Of a DNA stretch of 64,000 nucleotides, positions 9,366 to 17,169 are shown piece by piece. Within the stretch, counting starts at the first letter, position 1, and every line of letters begins with the position of its first letter. The notes beneath the pieces were generated by a model that saw only the letters and a program-made list of their open reading frames with translations, was not told the origin of the DNA and did not search any database. The position numbers and the translations under genes are program-made. The stretch lies in the NCBI GenBank assembly GCA_020525365.1, contig JAIZOF010000001.1:278381-342380 (forward strand), in the 5' to 3' direction. Source of the stretch: Sulfurovum sp. GTDB lineage: Bacteria; Campylobacterota; Campylobacteria; Campylobacterales; Sulfurovaceae.

Positions 9366-10052
9366 TTAGAACCAAAATCTCACACCAGCAATCAGTACCG
9401 TTTTATCTACTGGTTCATAATTGTTACGCATATTACCAAATGTTTTTCCCCAGTTTATTCCAATGTAGGGCGCAAATTCTCGCACAAACTCATATCGTAG
9501 ATATAGTGTTGCTTCAGCAGATGAGAGCCCCGAACCTATCTGGAGCATCGAATCATCTTCACTGTAGAAATCCATTTCTATTTTAGGTGTAAGGATAAGC
9601 TTCTGAGTAAATAACATCTCATATTCAGCATCGAGCCTGAGTCCAATATTGCCATTTGTATTTAGCAACAGTGCTGCACGGGTTTCAAACCAGTAGGGTG
9701 CCAGACCAGCAACAGCAATCTCCCACCACATATTTGATGTATTGGTATTTTTGTTGTAGCAGATACCTGCTTGTACGTCCCAAAAAGGCATGATGGCACG
9801 GGAGTAGACGAAGTCATTCTGTGTATGCTCCAGCCCCTTTGATGTCGCTTCACCCTTACTATAAAGATAGAGTTTATCAAGATCATAGCCTATATAAAGT
9901 GTAGTATCCCAAGTGTGAGAATATGCATTGTTGCCACGTAGTTCAAGTTGATCAACAAGAAACATGGTACGTAGTGGATCATCTGCACTGGCAGCATAAG
10001 CCGATGTAACCATAACTATGGACAGCAAGAGTGTTTTTAATATTTTTTTCAT
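9366..10052 (-). CDS. copB: Copper resistance protein CopB, right copy
   Basis: Same 228-residue protein as 6058-6744, here directly downstream of the complete copA with a 10-base gap and AAGGAG before the ATG. This is the expected copAB operon order. The outer-membrane protein probably works with CopA in sequestering or exporting excess copper. Signal peptide residues 1-20; motifs PFWDVQAG, GLAPYWFE and REFAPYIG are as in the CopB family. Confidence 0.93.
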   Translation of the reverse strand: MKKILKTLLLSIVMVTSAYAASADDPLRTMFLVDQLELRGNNAYSHTWDTTLYIGYDLDKLYLYSKGEATSKGLEHTQNDFVYSRAIMPFWDVQAGICYNKNTNTSNMWWEIAVAGLAPYWFETRAALLLNTNGNIGLRLDAEYEMLFTQKLILTPKIEMDFYSEDDSMLQIGSGLSSAEATLYLRYEFVREFAPYIGINWGKTFGNMRNNYEPVDKTVLIAGVRFWF

Positions 10053-10062
10053 TTCTATCTCC

Positions 10063-11763
10063 TTAGATCACAACAACTTTTCTGAACATACCTGCCATGT
10101 GGTAGAGCAGATGACAGTGGTAGACCCATGCCCCTTTGGCATCAACTGTTACACGGTAGCTAATTTTTGATCCAGGCTGAACAATGACAGTATGTTTACG
10201 TACTAGATGGTTGTCATCACCTGTCTCAAGGTCGCTCCAGAGTCCATGTAGGTGCATAGGATGATTCATCATTGTGTCATTAATGAGTGTAATACGAAGT
10301 CGCTCACCGTAGTGAAATATCAATGGTTTGGCATCGGCGTACTTGATACCGTTGATTGACCACATATAACGTTCCATGTTTCCTGTAAGGTGAAGCACAA
10401 TCTCTCTGTTGGGTTTAGGAGCATCAATAGTAGAGTAGCGGTTCTTGAGATCAGCATAAGTAAGTACCCGTCTACCATTGTTACGTAGTCCCACACCAGG
10501 ATCTTCAAGGCGGTATTTGGGATCTGTTGCAACCATAGTGGTCTGCGGTCCTTTTGCCATTGGCAATGGTGTGATAGGATATTTTTGTGTCTCCATCTCT
10601 TCCCATCGATACTTCTTCATTCCCATACTCATCTTCTTGTGAGACTTCATACTCATCTTCATCCCCATATCTACCATTGTAAGCGCTTGAGGATTGTCCA
10701 TTCTTGGTGCTTTGGAAAGCAGAGAATTTGAAGGGGTAAGAGAACCTAGTGCATAGCCACTACGATCTATACTTTGAGCAAAAATGGCATAGGCCTTAAC
10801 GCTACTGGGTTCGACAATGACATCATAAGTCTCTGCTACACCAATGCGGAACTCATCGACTCTGATTGGTTTGATATGGTTGCCATCAGCAGCAACCACG
10901 GTCATCGTAAGTTCTGGAATGCGTATGTCAAAGAAGCTCATCGCCGCACCGTTGATAAAGCGAAGACGAACCTTTTCTCCTTTTTTAAAGAGGGCTTTAA
11001 ACTGTGTAGCAGGGTTATTTCCATGCATCAGATAGGTGTAGGTATAGCCAGTCACATCGGAGAGATCGCGATCGCTCATACGCATATGGTTCCACATTTT
11101 TCGATCACTCAAGGCCTTGCTAAACCCTTTTTGCTTAACCTCTGAGAAGAAATCACCTATGGTTTTTTGGTTGAAGTTGTAGTAATTGCTTAAGAGCTTT
11201 AGTTTGCGATAGATACTGTCTGGTTTTTCATCACTCCAGTCTGAGAGTAGTATGGTATGTTCTCTGTCGTAATGAAAAGGCTCCTTGTGTTTGGGTTTGA
11301 TGACAATAGCACCGTACATCCCTGTCTGCTCCTGATAACCACTGTGACTATGGTACCAGAATGTACCATGTTGATGTACCTTAAAGCGATAGGTGAAGGT
11401 CTCTCCAGGAGCAATACCTTCATAGCTGACACCAGGTACACCATCCATTTTGTAGGGGAGAATAATACCATGCCAATGGATGGAAGAGCTCTTTTTAAGA
11501 TAATTGGTAACATGGATGGTTACGGTCTCTCCTTCTTTCCATACAAGTGTAGGTCCTGGAATCTGTCCGTTGATGGTTGTGGCAATTGTAGGTTTTCCTG
11601 TTTTGTTTACTGTGGTATAGTCTATTTCTAAAAAGAACTCATTTCCTTCTAATATGGTTTTTCTGCTTGGCGTTTTATGGGGTATTGATGCTTGAAGCTT
11701 TATGCCTGCTACGCCTGCAATGGAAGCAGTGGTTACCCCTTTAATAAATGTGCGTCGTAACAT
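10063..11763 (-). CDS. copA: Multicopper oxidase, copper-resistance type CopA (periplasmic)
   Basis: Complete 566-residue protein. Residues 1-26 look like a twin-arginine signal (LRRTFIKG) ending near LQAS. Copper ligands sit in the expected places: HWH at 96-98, WYHSH at 137-140, HPMHLHG at 501-507 and HCHLLYH from 549. Cys550 is the type-1 copper thiolate. A methionine-rich stretch (MGMKMSMKSHKKMSMGM) in the third quarter is characteristic of CopA/PcoA and would bind Cu(I). The spacing from Cys550 to the following methionines is one residue shorter than I recall for PcoA, so the axial ligand is uncertain. It oxidises Cu(I) in the periplasm and is co-transcribed with copB. A candidate operator repeat lies 86-102 bases upstream. 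Confidence 0.94.
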   Translation of the reverse strand: MLRRTFIKGVTTASIAGVAGIKLQASIPHKTPSRKTILEGNEFFLEIDYTTVNKTGKPTIATTINGQIPGPTLVWKEGETVTIHVTNYLKKSSSIHWHGIILPYKMDGVPGVSYEGIAPGETFTYRFKVHQHGTFWYHSHSGYQEQTGMYGAIVIKPKHKEPFHYDREHTILLSDWSDEKPDSIYRKLKLLSNYYNFNQKTIGDFFSEVKQKGFSKALSDRKMWNHMRMSDRDLSDVTGYTYTYLMHGNNPATQFKALFKKGEKVRLRFINGAAMSFFDIRIPELTMTVVAADGNHIKPIRVDEFRIGVAETYDVIVEPSSVKAYAIFAQSIDRSGYALGSLTPSNSLLSKAPRMDNPQALTMVDMGMKMSMKSHKKMSMGMKKYRWEEMETQKYPITPLPMAKGPQTTMVATDPKYRLEDPGVGLRNNGRRVLTYADLKNRYSTIDAPKPNREIVLHLTGNMERYMWSINGIKYADAKPLIFHYGERLRITLINDTMMNHPMHLHGLWSDLETGDDNHLVRKHTVIVQPGSKISYRVTVDAKGAWVYHCHLLYHMAGMFRKVVVI

Positions 11764-11848
11764 AATATTTCCTTTGTGTTACTTTTGTAGGTTTTGTTAA
11801 CCTCTATTTTCTATTGTAAAGTGTTGATTATAAAGTATAATGGTATTT

Positions 11849-11865
11849 TGTGTAGATTGTGTGTA
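11849..11865. promoter_or_regulatory. Candidate copper-regulator operator upstream of copA (proximal)
   Basis: TGTGTA-N5-TGTGTA direct repeat with an 11-bp period (11849-11854 and 11860-11865), one helical turn as expected for tandem OmpR-family binding. The same arrangement occurs at 12128 and at 13318. Confidence 0.55.
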
Positions 11866-11943
11866 ATGTTTAGGGTTTGGAGAGAGTTTTGTATTGATTG
11901 TTTTTATTATTGCAAACTGCCACAAAAAAGAGAAAGATTTGTG

Positions 11944-12042
11944 GCTTGGCGTTTTATGGGGTATTGATGCTTGAAGCTTTATGCCTGCTACGCCTGCAAT
12001 GGAAGCAGTGGTTACCCCTTTAATAAATGTGCGTCGTAACAT
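11944..12042 (-). pseudogene. Duplicated first 33 codons of copA
   Basis: Product of the tandem duplication: MLRRTFIKG through HKTPS, then out of copA into intergenic sequence. The frame stays open to 11797, so an 81-residue nonsense peptide with a twin-arginine signal could be made. It has its own ribosome site (AAAGGAAAT). Confidence 0.85.
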
Positions 12043-12127
12043 AATATTTCCTTTGTGTTACTTTTGTAGGTTTTGTTAACCTCTATTTTCTATTGTAAAG
12101 TGTTGATTATAAAGTATAATGGTATTT

Positions 12128-12144
12128 TGTGTAGATTGTGTGTA
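12128..12144. promoter_or_regulatory. Candidate copper-regulator operator, duplicated copy (distal)
   Basis: TGTGTA-N5-TGTGTA at 12128-12133 and 12139-12144, the tandem-duplicate of the site at 11849. Confidence 0.5.
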
Positions 12145-12192
12145 ATGTTTAGGGTTTGGAGAGAGTTTTGTATTGATTGTTTTTATTATTGC

Positions 12193-12229
12193 AAACTGCC
12201 ACAAAAAAGAGAAAGATTTGTGGCAGTTT
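12193..12229. terminator. Strong hairpin terminator directly after the second multicopper oxidase
   Basis: A 13-bp perfect stem (AAACTGCCACAAA with TTTGTGGCAGTTT) with an 11-nt A-rich loop begins immediately after the stop codon at 12230. On the minus strand it would end the upstream oxidase transcript. The tandem duplication copied about three quarters of it to 11914-11943. Confidence 0.75.
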
Positions 12230-13255
12230 TTATGCAGTTTTAGAAACATTAATTGTAAGAAACTTTTGATCATAGTTGTATTCCATCAGGCTAAGTGATT
12301 TGTTAAGATCATTGGTGAGGTCTACAACAATTTCAGCACGTTCGGCAGGAGAGAGTGTTAATCGTGTAAGTGTAACGGGTGTTTCAAGAAAACCACTGTC
12401 TGTAGCAATCTGTTTAAAGCTTCGACCATCTGAAAAACCAAGGTTATACATAGTGGAGTTAGAACCATTAAGAATACGGAAACGTATCTCTTTTGCTTCT
12501 GCGTCAAATGTAGGATCTATAGCACCGTTAACAATAAAGGTATCACCTACATATCCCATCATAATCTCCATCCGAGAAGGTGAATATACAATGTTTGCAT
12601 TGCTGTCAAATCTTCTATCTTGAAGTACAAGTGGAATATCGTCAACTCCATAGCGTTTTGGTAGATTTAGTTTGGCACTTTTGTCATCTTCAACAATAAT
12701 CATTCCTGCAATACCCTTATAGACATGCTGTGCGGTTTTGTGAAGTGTGTGAGGATGGTACCATGCAGTAGATGCCTGTTGCTTTACGGTAAATTGTGAT
12801 GACCATGTACTGCCTGGATTGATTGTTTGCCAAGGGGTGCCATCCATTCCTGGAGGAACATGCAAGCCATGTCCATGCATGGTAATGTTTTCAGAGAGTC
12901 TATTGGTATAGTTAATAGAAACACTCTCTCCATTTTTTATCAATAGTGTTGGTCCCAAATAGGTTGTATTGACAGCATAAGTAGGGGTTTGTGCTTCGGT
13001 AAAAAAACTGTGTTGGGCTTCGTGTATAGTCAAATCATATTGTTTTATGTCATCAGGTGTACCACTTCCTGTCCCTACTAAAAGTTGTGGAATGGGAAGT
13101 GATCTGTATTTTAAGCCCAGGGTTTCACTTAGTGGTTCATATTTTGGAGTTAGGTTTTCACTTCCAGCACCACGTGATTCGGCACGTGGACCACATCCTG
13201 TCAAGAGTGCTGCCGCTGCCGCTACGCTTAACGTTAAAAATTCTCTTCTTTGCAT
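12230..13255 (-). CDS. CueO/SufI-like multicopper oxidase lacking the third cupredoxin domain
   Basis: 341 residues; the family normally has ~450-530. A twin-arginine-type lipoprotein signal is visible (QRREFLTL, then LLTGC with Cys21). Domain 1 has the copper ligands HGH at 127-129 and WYHPH (His167, His169). Domain 2 ends with SPAERAEIVVDL. Translation stops just after FLTINV, so the third domain with the type-1 site and the second half of the trinuclear ligands is absent. No frameshifted remainder is seen downstream, where a strong terminator follows at once. It may be a copper-binding lipoprotein rather than an oxidase, or a deletion product. AAGGAG precedes its ATG, and it is divergent from the regulator genes. 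Confidence 0.8.
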   Translation of the reverse strand: MQRREFLTLSVAAAAALLTGCGPRAESRGAGSENLTPKYEPLSETLGLKYRSLPIPQLLVGTGSGTPDDIKQYDLTIHEAQHSFFTEAQTPTYAVNTTYLGPTLLIKNGESVSINYTNRLSENITMHGHGLHVPPGMDGTPWQTINPGSTWSSQFTVKQQASTAWYHPHTLHKTAQHVYKGIAGMIIVEDDKSAKLNLPKRYGVDDIPLVLQDRRFDSNANIVYSPSRMEIMMGYVGDTFIVNGAIDPTFDAEAKEIRFRILNGSNSTMYNLGFSDGRSFKQIATDSGFLETPVTLTRLTLSPAERAEIVVDLTNDLNKSLSLMEYNYDQKFLTINVSKTA

Positions 13256-13317
13256 GTTTTCTCCTTAACTATTATTTGATATTTTTTTAAGATATTATTG
13301 ATATATTATACAAATTG

Positions 13318-13334
13318 TGTGTAGGTTGTGTGTA
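13318..13334. promoter_or_regulatory. Candidate copper-regulator operator in the divergent oxidase/regulator gap
   Basis: TGTGTA-N5-TGTGTA (13318-13323, 13329-13334) within an 11-bp perfect repeat of TTGTGTGTAGG. It lies 63-79 bases upstream of the second oxidase and ~90 bases before the regulator start. It shares period and core with the two copA sites. Confidence 0.6.
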
Positions 13335-13424
13335 GGTGTAAAAAAAGAGTTATTTGGAACATGCGAGCTACTTCTGTCATATTTAGGTATGATGATAAAA
13401 AGTAAAATATCAACGGAGGGGTCG

Positions 13425-14078
13425 GTGAAAATACTTGTTATGGAAGATGATCCTGTATTGGGGGAGATTATTGTTGATTATCTTTTAGAGTATTATAGTG
13501 TCAATAGGGCATTTGATGCAAATGAGGCACAAGGTCTTATAGAAAAGAATCACTACGATTTATTGATTTTTGATATTAATGTTCCTCAAAAAAGTGGAGT
13601 AGAACTCATAAGAGAGCTTCGTAGTTTTAACAATATGACACCAGCGATTATAATTACTGCCTATGATGATTTGATGTATCTCAAAAAGAGTTTTGATGCT
13701 GGTGCTCATGATTATATCAAGAAACCTTTTGAACTTGAAGAGCTCAAATTGCGTATTGAAAAGAGTAAAAAACTTTTTTGCATAGAGCAAGAAGAGGTTT
13801 TGAGCCTAGATAAAAAACTTGTCTACTACCCAAGTAAGAGAGTTATTAGCAATGGTACACAGGAGTGGATTTTGAGTCCTAAGGAGAAGGAGATACTTGA
13901 TTATTTCATTGCCCATCCACATCGTCCAATCTCTTTTGAGGAGCTTGCACAGAATATTTGGGAGTTTGATGTTATGCCAAGTGATGCAACTTTACGATCC
14001 TATATACGTAAACTTAGAGAGATTATTGGTTCCAAAAAGATTATGACACAAAGGGGCATAGGGTATTGTTATGAATGA
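13425..14078 (+). CDS. OmpR/PhoB-family response regulator (CopR-like)
   Basis: DNA-binding half of a two-component system that probably senses copper, inferred from its neighbours. GTG at 13425 is chosen as start: it follows GGAGGG by four to five bases and places VKILVMEDD at the N-terminus, as usual for receivers. In-frame upstream codons are unlikely to be translated. Receiver residues 1-115: acidic pocket Asp8/Asp9, phospho-acceptor Asp50 (LLIFDINVPQ), Thr/Ala switch (ITAYDD), Lys in IKKPF. Winged-helix C-terminal domain: LSPKEKEIL, SDATLRSYIRKLR, and RGIGYCYE at the end. It overlaps the kinase gene by 8 bases. Confidence 0.92.
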   Translation: MKILVMEDDPVLGEIIVDYLLEYYSVNRAFDANEAQGLIEKNHYDLLIFDINVPQKSGVELIRELRSFNNMTPAIIITAYDDLMYLKKSFDAGAHDYIKKPFELEELKLRIEKSKKLFCIEQEEVLSLDKKLVYYPSKRVISNGTQEWILSPKEKEILDYFIAHPHRPISFEELAQNIWEFDVMPSDATLRSYIRKLREIIGSKKIMTQRGIGYCYE

Positions 14079-15216
14079 ACTAGAAAAAAAATCCTTCTAC
14101 TCCTTTTTGGGACTCTATATTATCTCTTCTTTTCTGTTTATAGGAATTATTGGTTATTGGTACTATGTTGCACAGAAAAATGCATTGGAGAATGAGGCCT
14201 ATTACCGCTTGGTACATATGGCTGACAAGATATCAGATAATATTATTTTTGCCCATATGCAACAACGTACTCGTAGTCCCTTGAATCTTCCTGATGATAT
14301 TATTCTTGCTCTTGTTAATACGAAAGGAAAGATTGTTGAAGGTAGCTTGATTGATAGTGCTCCTTTAAGTGAGGGCTATATCTGGAAAAATGGATACAAT
14401 ATCTTAGTCTCTAGTGCACCAAGAGAGCATCTTAATATTAAATATGTGGTACTTCAGACAGATTTTCTTAAGCATAAAATGACCACACTGAGGACAACAG
14501 TAGTTAATGTAATGATAGTTGTTGCACTCTTTATTGCATTGATAGCATGGGTTCTCTCTAAGATTTTTATACGCCCAGTACATCAACGTGTTAAGCAGAT
14601 AGAGAGCTTTATTAATGATGTTACCCATGAGCTCAATACGCCTATCTCTTCTTTAACAATGGCAACAGATCAGGCACTTAAGCAAGGAGAGTGTAGCAAG
14701 AAAATACTCAAAAATATCTCCATTAGTACTAGGCAATTGTATGATATTTATCGCTCTTTGACCTACTTGAATTTTTCTACAAATAAAGAACATGACGAAG
14801 TGATTGATCTTATGGAAGTACTTAAATGCAGTATAGCCTACTATAAGCCACTTGCTGAAGTTAAGCAGATTTCATTGAAAGTTGAGACAGAAAGTACAAA
14901 GTATATGATTCCAAAAGCACAGGCAACACTTCTGTTTGGAAATCTGATAAGTAATGCCATTAAATACTCCTCAAGAAGATCGAAGATAGAGCTAAGTCTA
15001 AAAGATCAGATGTTTAGAATCAAAGATTATGGCATGGGTATCGACCCTAAAAAACAAAAAGAGATCTTTAAAAAATTTACACGAGCGACCTCCTACTCTG
15101 GTGGATTTGGTGTTGGTTTGAGTATTGTTAAAAGTATTTGTGAGCAGTATCACATCGATATAGAACTCAATTCTATTTTAGATGAAGGAGCAGAATTTAG
15201 ACTCTATTTTTCTTAA
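14071..15216 (+). CDS. Membrane sensor histidine kinase (CopS-like)
   Basis: Sensor of the two-component pair. Transmembrane helix near residues 12-32, periplasmic sensor ~33-145, second helix ~148-168, then a short HAMP-like linker. The H-box (INDVTHELNTPISSL) has the phospho-accepting His186. The N-box (LFGNLISNAIKYSS) and G-boxes (DYGMGIDP, GFGVGLSIVKSI) form the ATPase domain. The 381-residue length is normal. The periplasmic part has few histidines or methionines, so copper sensing is inferred only from the adjoining copper genes. Confidence 0.92.
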   Translation: MNELEKKSFYSFLGLYIISSFLFIGIIGYWYYVAQKNALENEAYYRLVHMADKISDNIIFAHMQQRTRSPLNLPDDIILALVNTKGKIVEGSLIDSAPLSEGYIWKNGYNILVSSAPREHLNIKYVVLQTDFLKHKMTTLRTTVVNVMIVVALFIALIAWVLSKIFIRPVHQRVKQIESFINDVTHELNTPISSLTMATDQALKQGECSKKILKNISISTRQLYDIYRSLTYLNFSTNKEHDEVIDLMEVLKCSIAYYKPLAEVKQISLKVETESTKYMIPKAQATLLFGNLISNAIKYSSRRSKIELSLKDQMFRIKDYGMGIDPKKQKEIFKKFTRATSYSGGFGVGLSIVKSICEQYHIDIELNSILDEGAEFRLYFS

Positions 15217-15443
15217 GGAATAGGTCTTAAAGGGAAAGTAATAGTAATAAAATCTATTGATTTACTTGATATTAGAATATTTTTAGGCTAGACTACAGTT
15301 ATAGAATATGAAAAAGTACTTGTAAACACCCTAGAAGTCTTTATGTAATTATAGTTGTAGTCTCCTTGTGTCGATTAGCTATCTTGTTGTTGAAGTAGTT
15401 AAATATGATAACTATGTTTTACAACTACTTAAGGTGATAAAAC

Positions 15444-15857
15444 ATGATAGGAATTTCCACTAAAACCATTTATGCAGTAGCAGCACTTCGTGAGCTTGAA
15501 AATGCTTCTGGAAATGATGTTCTAAAGATTAAAGAGATTGCAGCACGTGCCTCCATTCCACAAAATTTTCTTGAACAGATATTGCTTGAACTAAGAAAGC
15601 AAGGGATACTTTTGAGTATCAAGGGTGCACATGGTGGATACAAGCTTGCCAAAAATCTTAAAGATATTACGCTTAAAGATATTGTTATGATTTTAGAAGT
15701 TGATGCATTTGGTGATATTTGCCGTACAGGCAATATGGTATTAAAACTTTTTTGGGAAGATATACAAAAAGGTATTGAAGAGGTCTTTTGTATTCCACTT
15801 TCAGAACTCAATCATTATGAAATGAGAGCCAACGAAACATTCAATTATTCAATATAA
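15444..15857 (+). CDS. Rrf2-family transcriptional regulator
   Basis: 137 residues with the family layout: winged helix from residue 1 (STKTIYAVAALRELE), the recognition part IKEIAARASIPQNFLEQILLELRKQG, and the wing KGAHGGYKLAK. The region that holds three clustered cysteines in IscR/NsrR types has only one here (ICRTGN), with another later (VFCIPL), so an iron-sulfur cluster is doubtful. It is like CymR, the cysteine-metabolism member. It lies 24 bases upstream of a sulfur amino-acid enzyme, which supports a role in cysteine/methionine supply. The 227 bases before it show no other gene. Confidence 0.88.
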   Translation: MIGISTKTIYAVAALRELENASGNDVLKIKEIAARASIPQNFLEQILLELRKQGILLSIKGAHGGYKLAKNLKDITLKDIVMILEVDAFGDICRTGNMVLKLFWEDIQKGIEEVFCIPLSELNHYEMRANETFNYSI

Positions 15858-15881
15858 ATTTTCATCATTAGGATTAAAAGA

Positions 15882-17126
15882 ATGAATAAAAATTTTGACT
15901 ACTACAATACGTTTTTGGTTCAAAGTGTAGGTTCCAAAGTAGGACCTGTTGCACCAACAATTGCACCTTCTGCGGCATTTGGATATATGGATGCTCAGGA
16001 AGCAGAGAGTATCTTTGCTGGCGAAGTGAACAAGCCACTTTATGCTAGAGTAGGCAATCCGACAAACAGTAAACTTGAAAGTATTGTTGCCAAAATGGAA
16101 AATGGTTTTGGCGCTATTGCAACTGCCTCAGGTATGGGAGCACTTTCCATGATTATGACAGCTTTTCTTAAAGCGGGCGATGAGGTGCTCTGTATCGGAG
16201 GTTTTTTTGGTGGCACCTATACACTTGTCAATGAAACATTTAAGCGATTTGGAATTTACAATAGTTTTTGTGATGTGAATGATTTTGCCCATATAAAGGA
16301 AAAGCTGGCATCGGGTGTGAAGATAGTACTTATGGAGAGTGTGGGAAACCCAAGTCTCAGGCTCCCTGACATCAAACATATCGCAGATATTTGTAATGCC
16401 TACAAGACACTGCTTGTAGTGGATAATACAGCAACACCACTATTGGTAAGACCATTGGAACTTGGGGCTGATATTGTGATACACTCTAGTACTAAGAATA
16501 TAAGCGGTCATTCTGCTGCACTGGGTGGTATTGCAATCTTTCGTTCGGTTAAAGAGAATAGCGATAAGCTTTATAGCAAGAAGTATGCCGATATACATAA
16601 GATTGTTAACAAGATGGGAGATAAAGCTTTCATCTCCATTTGTAAAAAGCGAGCCATTCGTGATATGGGGATGACTGCTAATGCTTTTGGCTCTTTTTTA
16701 ACAATGTTAGGGCTTGAGACCCTATCGCTTCGTATAGAACGTGTGAATAAGTCTGTTGCTATAGTGGCAAATATTCTCGATAAAAAATTACCAAATAGTA
16801 TGAGCATTAATCACCCCTCTTTGCCTCAAAGTGAGGATCATGTGCGCTATCAGCTTGATTTCCCTCATGGTTGTGGTCCATTGCTGACACTTGATGCAGG
16901 TAGTGCTGAGCGCGCCTTTGCATTTTTAAATAATCTTAAATTGGCAACACTCACAGCAAATATTGGAGACAACCGTACGCTAGCGCTTCATATGCAGAGC
17001 ACTATCTACAGTGATTTTAGCCCTGAAGACAGAAAGTTTCTTGGTGTAACAGAGGGGCTCATCCGCGTCTCAATAGGACTCGAAGACCCTGAGGTGATTG
17101 CTAAAGATTTTTTACAAGCTGTTTAG
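15882..17126 (+). CDS. PLP-dependent O-acetylhomoserine sulfhydrylase/methionine gamma-lyase family enzyme
   Basis: Cys/Met-metabolism PLP family, 414 residues. Visible: the substrate/PLP loop PLYARVGNPTNSKLE, the GFFGGTY segment, ESVGNPSLRLPDI, the cofactor aspartate in VVDNTATP, and the Schiff-base lysine Lys205 in HSSTKNISGH. It most likely makes homocysteine from O-acetylhomoserine and sulfide, or degrades methionine or cystathionine; the sequence alone does not separate these. Probably transcribed with the Rrf2 regulator upstream. Convergent with sppA. Confidence 0.88.
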   Translation: MNKNFDYYNTFLVQSVGSKVGPVAPTIAPSAAFGYMDAQEAESIFAGEVNKPLYARVGNPTNSKLESIVAKMENGFGAIATASGMGALSMIMTAFLKAGDEVLCIGGFFGGTYTLVNETFKRFGIYNSFCDVNDFAHIKEKLASGVKIVLMESVGNPSLRLPDIKHIADICNAYKTLLVVDNTATPLLVRPLELGADIVIHSSTKNISGHSAALGGIAIFRSVKENSDKLYSKKYADIHKIVNKMGDKAFISICKKRAIRDMGMTANAFGSFLTMLGLETLSLRIERVNKSVAIVANILDKKLPNSMSINHPSLPQSEDHVRYQLDFPHGCGPLLTLDAGSAERAFAFLNNLKLATLTANIGDNRTLALHMQSTIYSDFSPEDRKFLGVTEGLIRVSIGLEDPEVIAKDFLQAV

Positions 17127-17169
17127 GCACTTTATATTGGTATTCTGGGAAGAGGCTTGAAAAAATAAT

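Larger units (their letters stand above)
8271..11130. repeat. Inverted repeat, right arm (~2.86 kb)
   Basis: Partner of 4980-7745. The outer end lies inside the intact copA at codon 212, and the inner end lies inside the propeller gene. Because copA continues unbroken through the outer end, this arm is the original context and the left arm is the derived copy. Confidence 0.93.
11665..12222. repeat. 279-bp exact tandem duplication of the copA 5' end and promoter
   Basis: Bases 11665-11943 and 11944-12222 match at an offset of 279; the two-base GC at the boundaries is microhomology. The unit holds the first 33 codons of copA, its ribosome site, the upstream region with the TGTGTA repeats, and half of a terminator hairpin. 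The copA promoter region is thus present twice in a row. Confidence 0.93.

Noticed and set aside
4980-11130. Composite transposon bounded by inverted copies
   Set aside because: The arms contain no transposase, have no terminal repeats or target duplication, and end inside copA.
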